A stretch of DNA of 64,000 nt, taken from the NCBI GenBank assembly GCA_947627665.1, contig CANQWX010000005.1, positions 38,481 to 102,480 of the forward strand, given 5' to 3'. Source of the DNA: an uncultured Clostridia bacterium (GTDB lineage Bacteria > Bacillota > Clostridia > Christensenellales > Borkfalkiaceae). The notes beneath the pieces were generated by a model. The model saw nothing but the letters and a program-made list of their open reading frames with translations, searched no databases and was not told the origin of the DNA. Positions 1 to 8,182 of the stretch are shown piece by piece; the first letter of the stretch is position 1; every line of letters begins with the position of its first letter. Position numbers and translations under genes: made by a program.

Positions 1-2
1 AC

Positions 3-212
3 ACGGAGGAAGCCTTCCGCGCGGCGCATACCATCAAGGGAATGTGCCAAAATCTCGGCTTTACGCAGCTGGCGGATTCGGGGAGCGCGCTGACCGAGGC
101 GCTCCGCCACGGCGACGCCGCACAGGCTGCGGCGCTTCTTCCCAAGGTGGACGAGGACTACGCCGCCGTCACAGCGGCGATCCTCGCTTTCAAGGAGAGC
201 AACGGGCTGTAA
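3..212 (+). CDS. C-terminal fragment of a histidine phosphotransfer (HPt) domain protein
   Basis: The frame is open from the window edge to a TAA at 210-212 (69 residues visible), so the 5' part lies outside. The translation contains A-H-T-I-K-G-M-C-Q-N-L-G-F, which matches the H-x-[IL]-K-G signature of HPt domains; the His is the expected phospho-accepting residue, about residue 9 of the fragment. The helices after it (TQLADSGSALTEALRHGD... AAVTAAILAF) fit the second half of the four-helix bundle. HPt modules relay phosphate between receiver domains. It could be a stand-alone protein or the end of a longer hybrid kinase. The hybrid kinase at 9470-12508 has two receivers and no HPt, so it is a possible partner (inference). 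Confidence 0.8.
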   Translation, partial: TEEAFRAAHTIKGMCQNLGFTQLADSGSALTEALRHGDAAQAAALLPKVDEDYAAVTAAILAFKESNGL

Positions 213-266
213 AACGGTTTTGGGCCGTGCCCGCCGCCCGCATCGCACGCCGTACGGGACGGAAAA

Positions 267-283
267 CCCGCCTCAGAGGCGGG
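267..283 (+). terminator. Short GC hairpin after the HPt gene
   Basis: A 7-bp stem (CCCGCCT / AGGCGGG) with a 3-nt loop lies 55 bp after the HPt stop and before the pil promoter. There is no clear T tract directly after it on either strand, so it is at best a weak terminator. Confidence 0.35.
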
Positions 284-331
284 AATTTGCCCATAGCAAA
301 ATTTTCTTGGGCGCGAAATCATAAAAGACGC

Positions 332-360
332 TTGACAACGCGCCCGATCGCCTTTATACT
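332..360 (+). promoter_or_regulatory. Sigma-70-type promoter of the pilus operon
   Basis: TTGACA (332-337), a 17-nt spacer and TATACT (355-360) form a near-consensus promoter 65 nt upstream of the pilB start. It is the only strong promoter seen before the terminator at 8123, so the whole pilus locus may be one transcript. Confidence 0.85.
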
Positions 361-424
361 ATTATATTGTAGGGAATATGCGACGCGCGGCATTTGCTCA
401 CGCCGGAGCGTCGGGAGGGAAAGG

Positions 425-2116
425 ATGCAATATCTCCGTTTGGGCGATATCCTCGTCAACAACGGCGCGATTACGCAAGAACAGTTAGACCGCGCGTTGG
501 AGGTACAAAAATCGCGCCACGAGCGTTTGGGCACGATCCTCATCGACGAGGGCATCATCAACGAACAGCGGCTCATCGAAACGCTCGAATTGCAACTCGG
601 GATCGACTTTATCGACCTGAGCAAGATCCGCATCCCGCTCGAACTCGCTTCCGTCGTTCCCAAGAACATCGCGCGCAGACACGGCGTGGTGCCCGTCCGC
701 CTCAACAAGGACGAGCTTACCCTCGCCATGTCCGATCCGCTCAACTTTGTGGCGCTCGAAGAGGTACGCGCGGCGACCCGCAAGCGCATCCTGCCCAAAA
801 TTGCAACGATGGCCGCGGTCAACAAAGCAATCTCCACGCTCTACGGGAACGAGGGCGTTGCCCGTGCGATCGAGGAACTGCGCTACGACGGCGCCATGCG
901 GGAAGCGCCCGCGCAGCCCGTCAGCGAAGAGGTGACGGAAGATCTGCAATCCGCACCCGCCATACGGCTCGTCAATTCCATTCTCGAACGCGCTTCCACC
1001 GAGCGGGCGAGCGACATCCACCTCGAAGCCCGCGCAGACGAAATGGTCGTCCGCATGCGGATCGACGGCAATTTGCGCACGATACTCAGCGTACCCGAGG
1101 AACTCAAGCGCACGGTCGTTTCCCGCTTGAAGATCATGGGCGGCATGGACATCGCCGAATCCCGCATTCCGCAGGACGGCCGCGCGAACGTGATGATCAA
1201 GGGGCACAACATCGACCTGCGTATGTCTACGCTTCCCACGATGTACGGCGAAAAGGTCGTCATCCGCCTTCTCGACAAATCCACCCAGCTCTTGAACGCG
1301 GCGGCGCTCGGGCTGGAGGGAGAAAATCTCGAAAAATACAACGCGCTGCTCACCAACGCGCACGGCATGATCCTCATCGTCGGTCCCACGGGGTCGGGCA
1401 AATCGTCTACGATGTACACGATGATCCGCTCCCTCAACACCGAAGAGGTCAATCTCGTCACGCTGGAGAACCCCGTAGAGTACGATATCGACGGCGTCAA
1501 CCAGGTGCAGATCAACGAAAAGGTGGGAATGACCTTTGCGAGCGGTCTGCGTTCGGTGCTCCGCCAAGACCCCGACATCATTGCGGTGGGGGAGATCCGC
1601 GACGGCGAAACGGCGGAGATCGCCATCCGCGCGGCGATCACGGGGCATTTGGTGCTCTCCACCGTACACACGAACGACGCATTCTCGGCGATCGACCGTC
1701 TGATCGACATCGGCGTCGCGCCCTATCTGTTGGCGGACGCCCTCAACGGCATCATTTCGCAACGGCTCGTGCGGCGCATCTGCCCGCACTGCAAGACGGC
1801 GTACCGTCCCACGGACGCGGAGCTTGAAAAACTCGGGCTTGCGGGCGGGACAAAGGATGTGACCTTCTACCGCGGCAAGGGCTGCCCGCAGTGCTTCCAC
1901 ACGGGGTACATCGGGCGCACGGCGGTGTTCGAGATCCTCGTGCTCGACAGGGATCTCAAGCACGCCATCTCGGCGGGACAGCATCTGACCGAGCTTACCG
2001 CCAACGTCAAGGAGGGGAGCTTCACCTCCCTGCGGGAAGAGGGTCGCCGTCTGGTACTCAAAGGCGTCACCTCTGCGGACGAAGTGCTCCGCGTGCTGAA
2101 CACCACGGCGGATTAA
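425..2116 (+). CDS. pilB: Type IV pilus extension ATPase PilB with tandem MshEN motifs
   Basis: This is the hexameric cytoplasmic ATPase that drives pilus assembly (563 aa). I chose the ATG at 425 because it follows a purine-rich GGGAGGGAAAGG site and gives a canonical N-terminus; the upstream open frame is promoter DNA. Two consecutive MshEN motifs of the RLGxxLxxxGxIxxxxLxxxLxxQ type lie at residues 5-28 and 34-57. Walker A (GPTGSGKSS) is at about 320-328, followed by LRQDPDIIAVGEIRD and the GHLVLSTVHTND box. A tetracysteine zinc site (CPHC and CPQC) is at about 453-490. MshEN motifs bind c-di-GMP in the family; binding here is inferred. First gene of the operon, 13 nt before pilT. Confidence 0.96.
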   Translation: MQYLRLGDILVNNGAITQEQLDRALEVQKSRHERLGTILIDEGIINEQRLIETLELQLGIDFIDLSKIRIPLELASVVPKNIARRHGVVPVRLNKDELTLAMSDPLNFVALEEVRAATRKRILPKIATMAAVNKAISTLYGNEGVARAIEELRYDGAMREAPAQPVSEEVTEDLQSAPAIRLVNSILERASTERASDIHLEARADEMVVRMRIDGNLRTILSVPEELKRTVVSRLKIMGGMDIAESRIPQDGRANVMIKGHNIDLRMSTLPTMYGEKVVIRLLDKSTQLLNAAALGLEGENLEKYNALLTNAHGMILIVGPTGSGKSSTMYTMIRSLNTEEVNLVTLENPVEYDIDGVNQVQINEKVGMTFASGLRSVLRQDPDIIAVGEIRDGETAEIAIRAAITGHLVLSTVHTNDAFSAIDRLIDIGVAPYLLADALNGIISQRLVRRICPHCKTAYRPTDAELEKLGLAGGTKDVTFYRGKGCPQCFHTGYIGRTAVFEILVLDRDLKHAISAGQHLTELTANVKEGSFTSLREEGRRLVLKGVTSADEVLRVLNTTAD

Positions 2117-2129
2117 GGAGAAGAGCATC

Positions 2130-3179
2130 ATGCAGATGGAGCTGAACGAGATCATCACGGCGGCAAAGGAGCTGCACGCTTCGGACATCCACCTCGTGCG
2201 CGGGCTTCCGCCGCGGCTGAGGATCGACGGACTTTTGAAAAATTTCGGCACCGAGCTTTCGGCCGCCGACTGCGAATCCTACGCAAAACTTATGGCGGGG
2301 GAAGAGTACGCCGCCATTGAAAAGAGAGGGGAACTCGATCTTGCGATCACCTTCCCGGGACACATCCGCTGCCGTATCAACCTGTTCCGCCAGCAAGGGG
2401 CGGTTTCGGCGGCGATCCGCATTTTGTCCGACAGGATCCCCGACCTCGACGAGCTGGGGCTTCCGCCCAAGGTGCAATCCCTTCCCGAACTCAACCGCGG
2501 CATCGTGTTGGTGACGGGGGAAACAGGCTCGGGCAAGTCTACCACCCTCGCCGCGATGCTCGACAGGATCAACCACACCTTCGACGGGCACATCATCACC
2601 CTCGAGGACCCCATCGAATATATCTATGAACCCGACCGCTGCGTCATCAACCAGCGCGAAGTGGGGGCGGACACGGAGAGCTACGCAAGCGGCCTGCGGG
2701 CTGTCCTGCGCGAGGACCCCGACGTCATCCTCATCGGCGAGATGCGCGACCTCAACACCATAGAAACGGCGCTCACGGCTGCGGAAACAGGGCATCTGGT
2801 ATTCGCCACCCTGCACACCAATTCCGCACCCGATTCCATCGACCGCATCGTGTCCGTCTTTCCCGAGATGCGGCAAAAACAGATCCGCTTACAGCTTTCC
2901 ACCACCCTCATGGCGGTGCTTTCGCAACAGCTCCTTCCCCGCAGGACGGGGGGACGGGTCGCGGCATGCGAACTCATGATGGTGACGCCCGCCATCCGCA
3001 ACCTCATCCGCGAGGCAAAGACGCCCCAGATCGCCAGCGCGATGGCGACCTCGGCGGCCGAAGGCTCGGTGACGATGGACAATTCTCTCATTGCGCTCTA
3101 CCGCCAAAAGATCATTTCGGCGGAAACGGCAAAGAGTGCCGCCCACGACGCGGACTATGTGCGCAAGAACGTGTTTTGA
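2130..3179 (+). CDS. pilT: Type IV pilus retraction ATPase PilT
   Basis: This is the disassembly motor of type IV pili (349 aa, normal length). Walker A GETGSGKST is at residues 130-138, the Asp/Glu-rich Walker B region LREDPDVILIGEMRD at 193-207, and the His box GHLVFATLHTNS at 221-232. The PilT-specific AIRNLIRE motif is present exactly at 288-295, which separates it from PilB and PilU-like proteins. AAGGAG lies 9 nt upstream of the ATG and overlaps the end of pilB, suggesting coupled translation. Its presence implies retractable pili (twitching or DNA uptake). Confidence 0.96.
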   Translation: MQMELNEIITAAKELHASDIHLVRGLPPRLRIDGLLKNFGTELSAADCESYAKLMAGEEYAAIEKRGELDLAITFPGHIRCRINLFRQQGAVSAAIRILSDRIPDLDELGLPPKVQSLPELNRGIVLVTGETGSGKSTTLAAMLDRINHTFDGHIITLEDPIEYIYEPDRCVINQREVGADTESYASGLRAVLREDPDVILIGEMRDLNTIETALTAAETGHLVFATLHTNSAPDSIDRIVSVFPEMRQKQIRLQLSTTLMAVLSQQLLPRRTGGRVAACELMMVTPAIRNLIREAKTPQIASAMATSAAEGSVTMDNSLIALYRQKIISAETAKSAAHDADYVRKNVF

Positions 3180-3198
3180 GCTTCTCGAAGGAGGGTAG

Positions 3199-4416
3199 AT
3201 GAATACCTACAAATACCGTGCCATCGCCCAAGACGGATCCAAAGTAAACGGCGTGATCGAAGCCTACGATGAATTCGAAGCCGTCAACGAGATCCGCAAG
3301 AGCTATGAGGTGGTGGAGGACATCAAGCCCGTACGCAAGGAGCGGCGCTTCAATATCGACCTCAACGAGCCGCTGTGGGTGAGCAATAAGACGTTGGCGC
3401 TCACGGCGAACCAATTCTGCATCATGCTCAAGGCGGGGCTATCCATGACGCGCACGATCGAGATCGTGGCGGAACAATGCGAAGATAAGCTCATGCGGCG
3501 CATCCTCAAAGCCACCGCAAAGGACGTGGAGGCGGGCTATTCCCTCGCGGGAAGTCTGGAAAAGAACGGGAAAAAGGTCCCCGTCGTGTTCATCGAAACG
3601 GTGCGCGCGGGGGAGGAATCGGGGACGCTCGAACAGGCGTTCCAGAGCCTCGAAACCTACTTCACCCGCGCCCACAAGTCCAACAAAAAGGTCAAGTCCG
3701 CCATGACCTATCCCATCATGGTGCTCATCATCGCCGTGATCGTCATCGGCATCGTCATGGTGGTGCTCGTGCCGCGCATGACGGAATCTCTCCGGTCCAT
3801 GGGCAGCGACCTGCCGCTCATCACCAAAATCCTCATTGCGATCTCCGACTTCTTTGCGAAATGGTGGTACCTCGTGCTCGGCGTCATTGCGGCGCTCGTG
3901 CTCGCGCTCTTCCTTTACGGCAGGACGGAAAAGGGCAAAATGCTCTATTCCAAGATCCGCATCAAACTTCCCGTACTCGGGAAGATCACCAAATTCAATG
4001 CGGCGGCGCAGACGGCAAACACCCTTGCGACCCTGCTCGCGGCGGGGATCCCCGTCACCAAAGCGCTCGACATCGTCAGCCGCGTGGTGGATTGCCGCTG
4101 TGTGGGCAAGGAACTCAACGAGGCGATCGTCAAGCTCGAGAGCGGCATGAGCCTCGGCGAGGCGCTGAAAACGTCGCAGTATCTTCCGCCGATGCTCATC
4201 GAAATGATCACGGTGGGGGAAACCTCGGGCATGCTCGAAGAAACGCTCCGCACGATCGGCCTCTTTTATACCGACGAGGCGGCGTCCGCTTCGGACAGGG
4301 CGCTCAGCCTGCTGGAACCGACCATCACCATCATCCTCGGCGTCGTGGTGGGATTTATCGTCATCGCCATCTACGTTCCCATCTTCACCATGTCCGCAGG
4401 CCAAGGCGGGCTTTAA
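3199..4416 (+). CDS. pilC: Type IV pilus platform protein PilC
   Basis: Inner-membrane platform protein of the GspF/PilC family (405 aa). It has an N-terminal cytoplasmic segment, two homologous T2SSF domains (about 55-180 and 260-385), and hydrophobic segments at about 170-195, 218-245 and 370-395. The family residues ETVRAGEESGTLEQ in the first repeat and EMITVGETSGMLEE in the second are clear. GAAGGAGGG is well placed before the ATG. It follows pilT by 19 nt and is expected to couple the PilB/PilT motors to pilin extraction. Confidence 0.95.
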   Translation: MNTYKYRAIAQDGSKVNGVIEAYDEFEAVNEIRKSYEVVEDIKPVRKERRFNIDLNEPLWVSNKTLALTANQFCIMLKAGLSMTRTIEIVAEQCEDKLMRRILKATAKDVEAGYSLAGSLEKNGKKVPVVFIETVRAGEESGTLEQAFQSLETYFTRAHKSNKKVKSAMTYPIMVLIIAVIVIGIVMVVLVPRMTESLRSMGSDLPLITKILIAISDFFAKWWYLVLGVIAALVLALFLYGRTEKGKMLYSKIRIKLPVLGKITKFNAAAQTANTLATLLAAGIPVTKALDIVSRVVDCRCVGKELNEAIVKLESGMSLGEALKTSQYLPPMLIEMITVGETSGMLEETLRTIGLFYTDEAASASDRALSLLEPTITIILGVVVGFIVIAIYVPIFTMSAGQGGL

Positions 4417-4441
4417 GGCGCCGCAAGACAAAGGTTTCGAT

Positions 4442-4462
4442 CGCCGTTTCATCCCGACGGCG
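4442..4462 (+). other. Hairpin in the leader of the pilin gene
   Basis: CGCCGT (4442-4447) and ACGGCG (4457-4462) form a 6-bp stem with a 9-nt loop in the 85-nt pilC-pilin gap. It lies about 40 nt before the pilin start and could mark a processing or stability site that separates pilin from motor expression (inference). Confidence 0.4.
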
Positions 4463-4501
4463 TGAAAAATACATCTAAAACTTTCATGAAAGGAGTAAAA
4501 A

Positions 4502-4924
4502 ATGAAAAGAAACAACCGTAAGGGCTTTACCCTTGCCGAACTCTTGATCGTTGTTGCGATCATCGCGGTCATCTCGGCGATCGCAGTCCCGCTCTTTTTC
4601 GGCGGCGTGAGAAAGGCGCAGGAAGCGACCTACTCCGCAAACGTACAAGCGGTCAGATCTGCCGCGGCAGCCAAGCTGCTGTCCGACGACACCGATCTTG
4701 AAGCGCTGTTCAAGGACGGTACAGACGTTCATATCTATGCCGATGCCGCAGTGGATGAACAGGGCAATATCAGCGGTTTAAGAATCTTTATAAACAAAGA
4801 TGGCGAACGCAAAGCAGTTACAAACAGTTACGACGACTGGAAAAATGGTAAGGAGGGCGCCATTGACGCCGGTCATATCGTCGTCGAACTTGCCTTGAAC
4901 GACATCGGCGGTGTAATCGTATAA
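4502..4924 (+). CDS. Type IV major pilin (prepilin)
   Basis: A 140-aa class III/type IVa prepilin. The short basic leader MKRNNRKG is cut after Gly8 before FTLAELLIVVAIIAVISAIAVP; Phe is +1 and Glu13 is the conserved Glu+5. A single N-terminal hydrophobic helix precedes a 100-residue soluble head. The head has no cysteine pair and is rich in Ala/Asp, as in Gram-positive pilins. GAAAGGAG precedes the ATG. It is the only prepilin visible in the locus, so it should be the major subunit; minor pilins must be elsewhere or absent. Confidence 0.93.
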   Translation: MKRNNRKGFTLAELLIVVAIIAVISAIAVPLFFGGVRKAQEATYSANVQAVRSAAAAKLLSDDTDLEALFKDGTDVHIYADAAVDEQGNISGLRIFINKDGERKAVTNSYDDWKNGKEGAIDAGHIVVELALNDIGGVIV

Positions 4925-4963
4925 ACTCATAAAACCGTTCAAGGAGATCTACATGATTTTTTC

Positions 4964-5065
4964 CCGCTCTGCCGAACGGGACGACGGGATGAGGCGGAGC
5001 GGAAATGGCGGAAGGAGGGCGCAAGCCCCCCGATGTCATAACATTCGCGGCAGCGCGGGTGTTAT
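4964..5065 (+). other. Structured intergenic RNA between pilin and pilD
   Basis: Three stacked inverted repeats fill the 195-nt gap. Stem 1 pairs 4964-4973 with 4993-5002 (10 bp, one G-U). Stem 2 is at 5014-5031 (GGGC / GCCC closed by a GCAA tetraloop, extended past one mismatch). Stem 3 pairs 5038-5049 with 5054-5065 (12 bp, two G-U, GCAG loop). No U tract follows, so it is not a standard terminator. An AAGGAG plus ATG at 4941-4955 opens a different frame that overlaps pilD. No known riboswitch class was recognised. Confidence 0.55.
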
Positions 5066-5119
5066 CACATCGCGGAACGCCCGGAAAGCGGCGAAGCTCC
5101 CTGCGACAGACAAAGCGAT

Positions 5120-5893
5120 ATGCCTTTTTTGCAGATATATATCGGGATCATTCTGTTCGTCCTCGGCGCATGTATGGGAAGTTTTCTCACCTGCGCCGCC
5201 GACCGCTATCTCGCAAAGGAGAGCGTGCTCAAGGGCAGAAGCCACTGTCCCGCTTGCGGAAAGACGCTCACTTTTTTTGAGCTTATTCCCATCTTCGGGT
5301 ACCTCTTCCTGCGCGGAAGATGCCGCAAATGCGGCGCGCCCATCCCCATCCGCTGCCTCTTTACCGAACTGCTCGGCGGGCTTGTGTACGTTGCCGTCTA
5401 TTGCAAATTCGGGTGGAGCTTTGTCACGCTCGAATATCTTCTGCTCTTTTCCGCGCTTCTCCCCGTCGCCCTGATCGACGCCGACCAAATGGAGATCCCG
5501 GACGGCATCCTGCTCTTCCTCGTCGTCGTGTTCGCGGCTTTTTTCTACCCGCACGGCAATGTGAAGGACCGCGCCGAGAGCGCGCTTTACGGCTCCGTAC
5601 TCATCGGCGGGGGGCTGTTCGTCATCTCTTTGCTCCTCGCGTCCCTTCTCAAAAAGGAAACGCTCGGTGGGGGAGATGTAAAGCTCTTTTTTGTGCTCGC
5701 GCTCTTTACGGGCTTGGGGCAGGGGTTGCTCCTCGTCATCTTTTCGTGTATCGCGGGGCTGCTCTTTGCCCTCACGCGGAGAAAGGGGCGGGAACGGGAA
5801 TTCCCCTTCGGGCCTGCCATCGCCGCCGCCGCGCTGTTCACCCTGCTCGCAGGGCAAGAGCTTATAGACTTCTATTTATCCCTCATACTATAA
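5120..5893 (+). CDS. pilD: Prepilin peptidase / N-methyltransferase PilD
   Basis: Integral-membrane aspartyl protease (257 aa) that cleaves the prepilin leader and N-methylates the new N-terminus. Two CxxC pairs (C43/C46, C68/C71) form the cytoplasmic zinc loop of the methyltransferase domain. Catalytic aspartates lie in LIDADQMEIPD (D120/D122 region) and in LGGGDVKL (D186). About seven to eight hydrophobic segments are visible. An in-frame TAA at 5040-5042 rules out an upstream start, and no ATG, GTG or TTG lies between it and 5120, so this ATG is forced even though no Shine-Dalgarno is seen. Translation may depend on the structured region upstream. Confidence 0.93.
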   Translation: MPFLQIYIGIILFVLGACMGSFLTCAADRYLAKESVLKGRSHCPACGKTLTFFELIPIFGYLFLRGRCRKCGAPIPIRCLFTELLGGLVYVAVYCKFGWSFVTLEYLLLFSALLPVALIDADQMEIPDGILLFLVVVFAAFFYPHGNVKDRAESALYGSVLIGGGLFVISLLLASLLKKETLGGGDVKLFFVLALFTGLGQGLLLVIFSCIAGLLFALTRRKGREREFPFGPAIAAAALFTLLAGQELIDFYLSLIL

Positions 5894-5909
5894 TTCAAGG
5901 AGAACGTTC

Positions 5910-6887
5910 ATGAAAAATTGCATCGGTTTCGACATCGGAAATCATGCGATCCATATCGCCGTTCAAAAGAAGGACGAGCTTGCGCGCGGCGTCTGTGTGC
6001 GGATCCCCGAGGACCTTGTCAAAAACGGCGTCGTCGTTTCTTACGAGGCGATGGCGGATTTTCTCAAACATCTCAGGCGGGAATATAAGTTCCATACGCG
6101 CAACGCGGCGCTCGTGTTGCCCGCCGCCCACTGCTACTGCCGCCGCTTCTATGTGACCGCCAAGACGCGCGAACAGCTCATGTTCAATCTTCCCTACGGC
6201 TTTAAGGACTTCATCACGGACGATAAATCCAATTATTTCTTCGACTGTGCCGTCCTCGGCGCTTCTCCGAGAGGGGAGGGGCTTCCCCCCGAGCTGGACG
6301 TGTTCGCCGCCGCCTCCCGAAAGTCGGTCATCGTGGAGTACATCTCCGCCTTTTCCCGCGCGGGGTTCAAGCTCAAGACGATCATTCCCGAGGAATTTGC
6401 CTATATCAACCTGCTGCGCCGCTACAACGGCGAAGCGCACCGCCACGGCATCCTCGACATCGGGCACAACGCCGTAAAGCTGTTCCTCTTCAACGGCACG
6501 CTGTTCGAGAGCGTCCGCATCATCGACTACGGCTGCAACGCGCTCGACGGGATCGTTGCCGAGCACTTCGGGGTGGATACCTACATGGCAGCCACCTACC
6601 GCGAGAGCGACCACGGCGGCGCCAACGAACTGGAACGCTGCTATGCCGTGTACAACGCCATGGCGATCGAGGTGCTGAAAGCGGTCAATTTCTACCGCTT
6701 CAACGGGGGCGGAACGCTCGAACACCTGCATTGTTGCGGCGGAGGCGCCCACAACGCGGCACTCATGGATACGCTGAAAAACACGTTGCCCGTTCCGCTG
6801 ACCGGTATGGAAGAAATGTCGGCAGGGGCGGAAGGGGAGATCGATTTCCCGCTCATTGCCGCCGCCGCAGGCGCCGCAATGCAATAA
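5910..6887 (+). CDS. pilM: PilM-like actin-fold pilus assembly protein
   Basis: A 325-aa actin/FtsA-like ATPase of the PilM family. The N-terminal phosphate-1 motif IGFDIGNHAIHIA, the later HGILDIGHNAVKLFLF (phosphate-2-like) and the C-terminal LHCCGGGAHN adenosine motif are in the expected order. PilM binds the cytoplasmic tail of PilN and links it to the motor. CAAGGAG is well placed. It starts the pilM-pilN-pilO trio, 16 nt after pilD. Confidence 0.85.
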   Translation: MKNCIGFDIGNHAIHIAVQKKDELARGVCVRIPEDLVKNGVVVSYEAMADFLKHLRREYKFHTRNAALVLPAAHCYCRRFYVTAKTREQLMFNLPYGFKDFITDDKSNYFFDCAVLGASPRGEGLPPELDVFAAASRKSVIVEYISAFSRAGFKLKTIIPEEFAYINLLRRYNGEAHRHGILDIGHNAVKLFLFNGTLFESVRIIDYGCNALDGIVAEHFGVDTYMAATYRESDHGGANELERCYAVYNAMAIEVLKAVNFYRFNGGGTLEHLHCCGGGAHNAALMDTLKNTLPVPLTGMEEMSAGAEGEIDFPLIAAAAGAAMQ

Positions 6888-6899
6888 GGAGGAAGGGAT

Positions 6900-7511
6900 A
6901 TGCCCAAAAACGATGCCGCGACCGACGCGGAGATCAGATTTTTCGACGCCGCCGAGCCGCATGCCGCTTCTGCGGGTCACGTTTCAAAGGAAACCGTCAA
7001 TCTGTGCAAAAAGGACAGAAAAGACATTTCCCCGGGGGCGTTCTGCCTGCTTTTGACCGTCTTTTTGGCGGTGCTCATTCTCATCGAATTTTTCTTCGCC
7101 TATTTGCCTTACCGCGATCTGGAGGTGTTGGAAAGCTCGCTCGGAGAGGCGCAGCAGCAATATGAACAGCTTCAGAGCAGCATGAGCGACTATGACGCGG
7201 TGCGCGACGATTACCGCAAATATAACTACGAAAAATATGACAAAACGATCGTGGACCGCGAGGATATCCTCGACTTGCTCGAAGTGGCCGTGTTCCCGAT
7301 GGGAAAAGTGCTTACCCTGAATATTTCCAACAATACGATCACGCTGAGCCTTTCGGGCGTACTCAATACCGATATCGACGTCATGCAAAAGGGGCTGCGC
7401 GAACATGCGCTCGTCCAAAATGTGATCATCTCGCGCACAAGCCTCGTCGGCGATGAAGCGACCGTTGCCATGACGATCATTCTGAAGGACGCGGAAGGAG
7501 GGAAAAACTGA
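6900..7511 (+). CDS. pilN: PilN-like pilus alignment protein
   Basis: A 203-aa bitopic membrane protein. A cytoplasmic N-terminus of about 48 residues is followed by one transmembrane helix (about 49-72), a coiled-coil stretch (LEVLESSLGEAQQQYEQLQSS) and an extracellular ferredoxin-like alpha/beta domain. Sequence similarity to PilN is weak by eye; the call rests on topology, size and the position between pilM and pilO. Its TGA overlaps the pilO ATG (TGATG), so the pair is translationally coupled. Confidence 0.75.
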   Translation: MPKNDAATDAEIRFFDAAEPHAASAGHVSKETVNLCKKDRKDISPGAFCLLLTVFLAVLILIEFFFAYLPYRDLEVLESSLGEAQQQYEQLQSSMSDYDAVRDDYRKYNYEKYDKTIVDREDILDLLEVAVFPMGKVLTLNISNNTITLSLSGVLNTDIDVMQKGLREHALVQNVIISRTSLVGDEATVAMTIILKDAEGGKN

Positions 7512-8098
7512 TGGCGAAAACTCCCCGTGCCCACCGCCTTTCGCTGCGGGAAACCATTCTCATCGTCGTACTCATCATCGTGCTCGTCATCGGGCTGTAT
7601 TTCGGATTGGTGTACTACCCGATCCAATCCCGCACCACCGAGCTGGAAGCGCAGCGCATCGAACTTCAGACGCAGCGCGCTGCCGCTGACGTCAAAAAGG
7701 CGGATTACGACCGCATGAAGGCCGCGCTCGACGAGATCCACAGCGGCGACGAACCCGCCAGCGAAATGCCGCTCTACAACAACAATGGCCAGCAGGAAGT
7801 GCTTGCGGCTTGCTTTACGACGATCTTTTCGGGCGTCGACGTCACGATCACCTATTCCACACCCGCCCTCGAAGGCAATATCTACTCCCGCACCGTGCAA
7901 TTTACCTTCCGCGTGAACGAGGAGAACAAGGGCGCAGAGCAAACGGTATACGACAAGACGCGCTCCCTGTTGCATGCGCTCCTGCATACGGGCTACCGCT
8001 GCCTGATGACGTCGCTCACGTTCAATACGGGAAACAGCGGCGATCTCAACGGGACCGTAAACGTTTCCACGACCGTCGTATTCTATGAGCGTGCGTAA
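7511..8098 (+). CDS. pilO: PilO-like pilus alignment protein
   Basis: A 195-aa bitopic protein. A basic N-terminus is followed by a transmembrane helix (about 14-36), a coiled coil rich in Glu/Gln/Arg and a C-terminal alpha/beta domain, which is the PilO topology. It overlaps pilN by one base and is the last gene before the terminator. PilN and PilO form the heterodimer that aligns the motor with the growing pilus. The call is mainly contextual. Confidence 0.72.
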   Translation: MAKTPRAHRLSLRETILIVVLIIVLVIGLYFGLVYYPIQSRTTELEAQRIELQTQRAAADVKKADYDRMKAALDEIHSGDEPASEMPLYNNNGQQEVLAACFTTIFSGVDVTITYSTPALEGNIYSRTVQFTFRVNEENKGAEQTVYDKTRSLLHALLHTGYRCLMTSLTFNTGNSGDLNGTVNVSTTVVFYERA

Positions 8099-8122
8099 CG
8101 CCGCTCCCGATCCCCGAACGCC

Positions 8123-8160
8123 AAGCGTCCCCCGAGGAAAACCCTCGGGGGACGCTTTTT
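8123..8160 (+). terminator. Rho-independent terminator of the pilus operon
   Basis: A perfect 15-bp stem (8123-8137 with 8143-8157) and a 5-nt loop end in TTTTT, followed by more T-rich sequence. It lies 25 bp after pilO and between converging genes. Confidence 0.93.
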
Positions 8161-8182
8161 CTCTGTTTTCTTATCGCGCGGC

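Noticed and set aside
4925..5119. c-di-GMP (GEMM) riboswitch in the pilin-pilD gap
   Set aside because: The conserved GEMM-I core sequences are not present; the region is structured but does not match a class I know.
4953..5474. A 173-residue frame starting at a good AAGGAG-ATG between pilin and pilD
   Set aside because: The translation is Arg/Ser-rich and overlaps pilD in another frame, so it is not listed as a gene. Its start may still matter for coupling and is noted in the findings.
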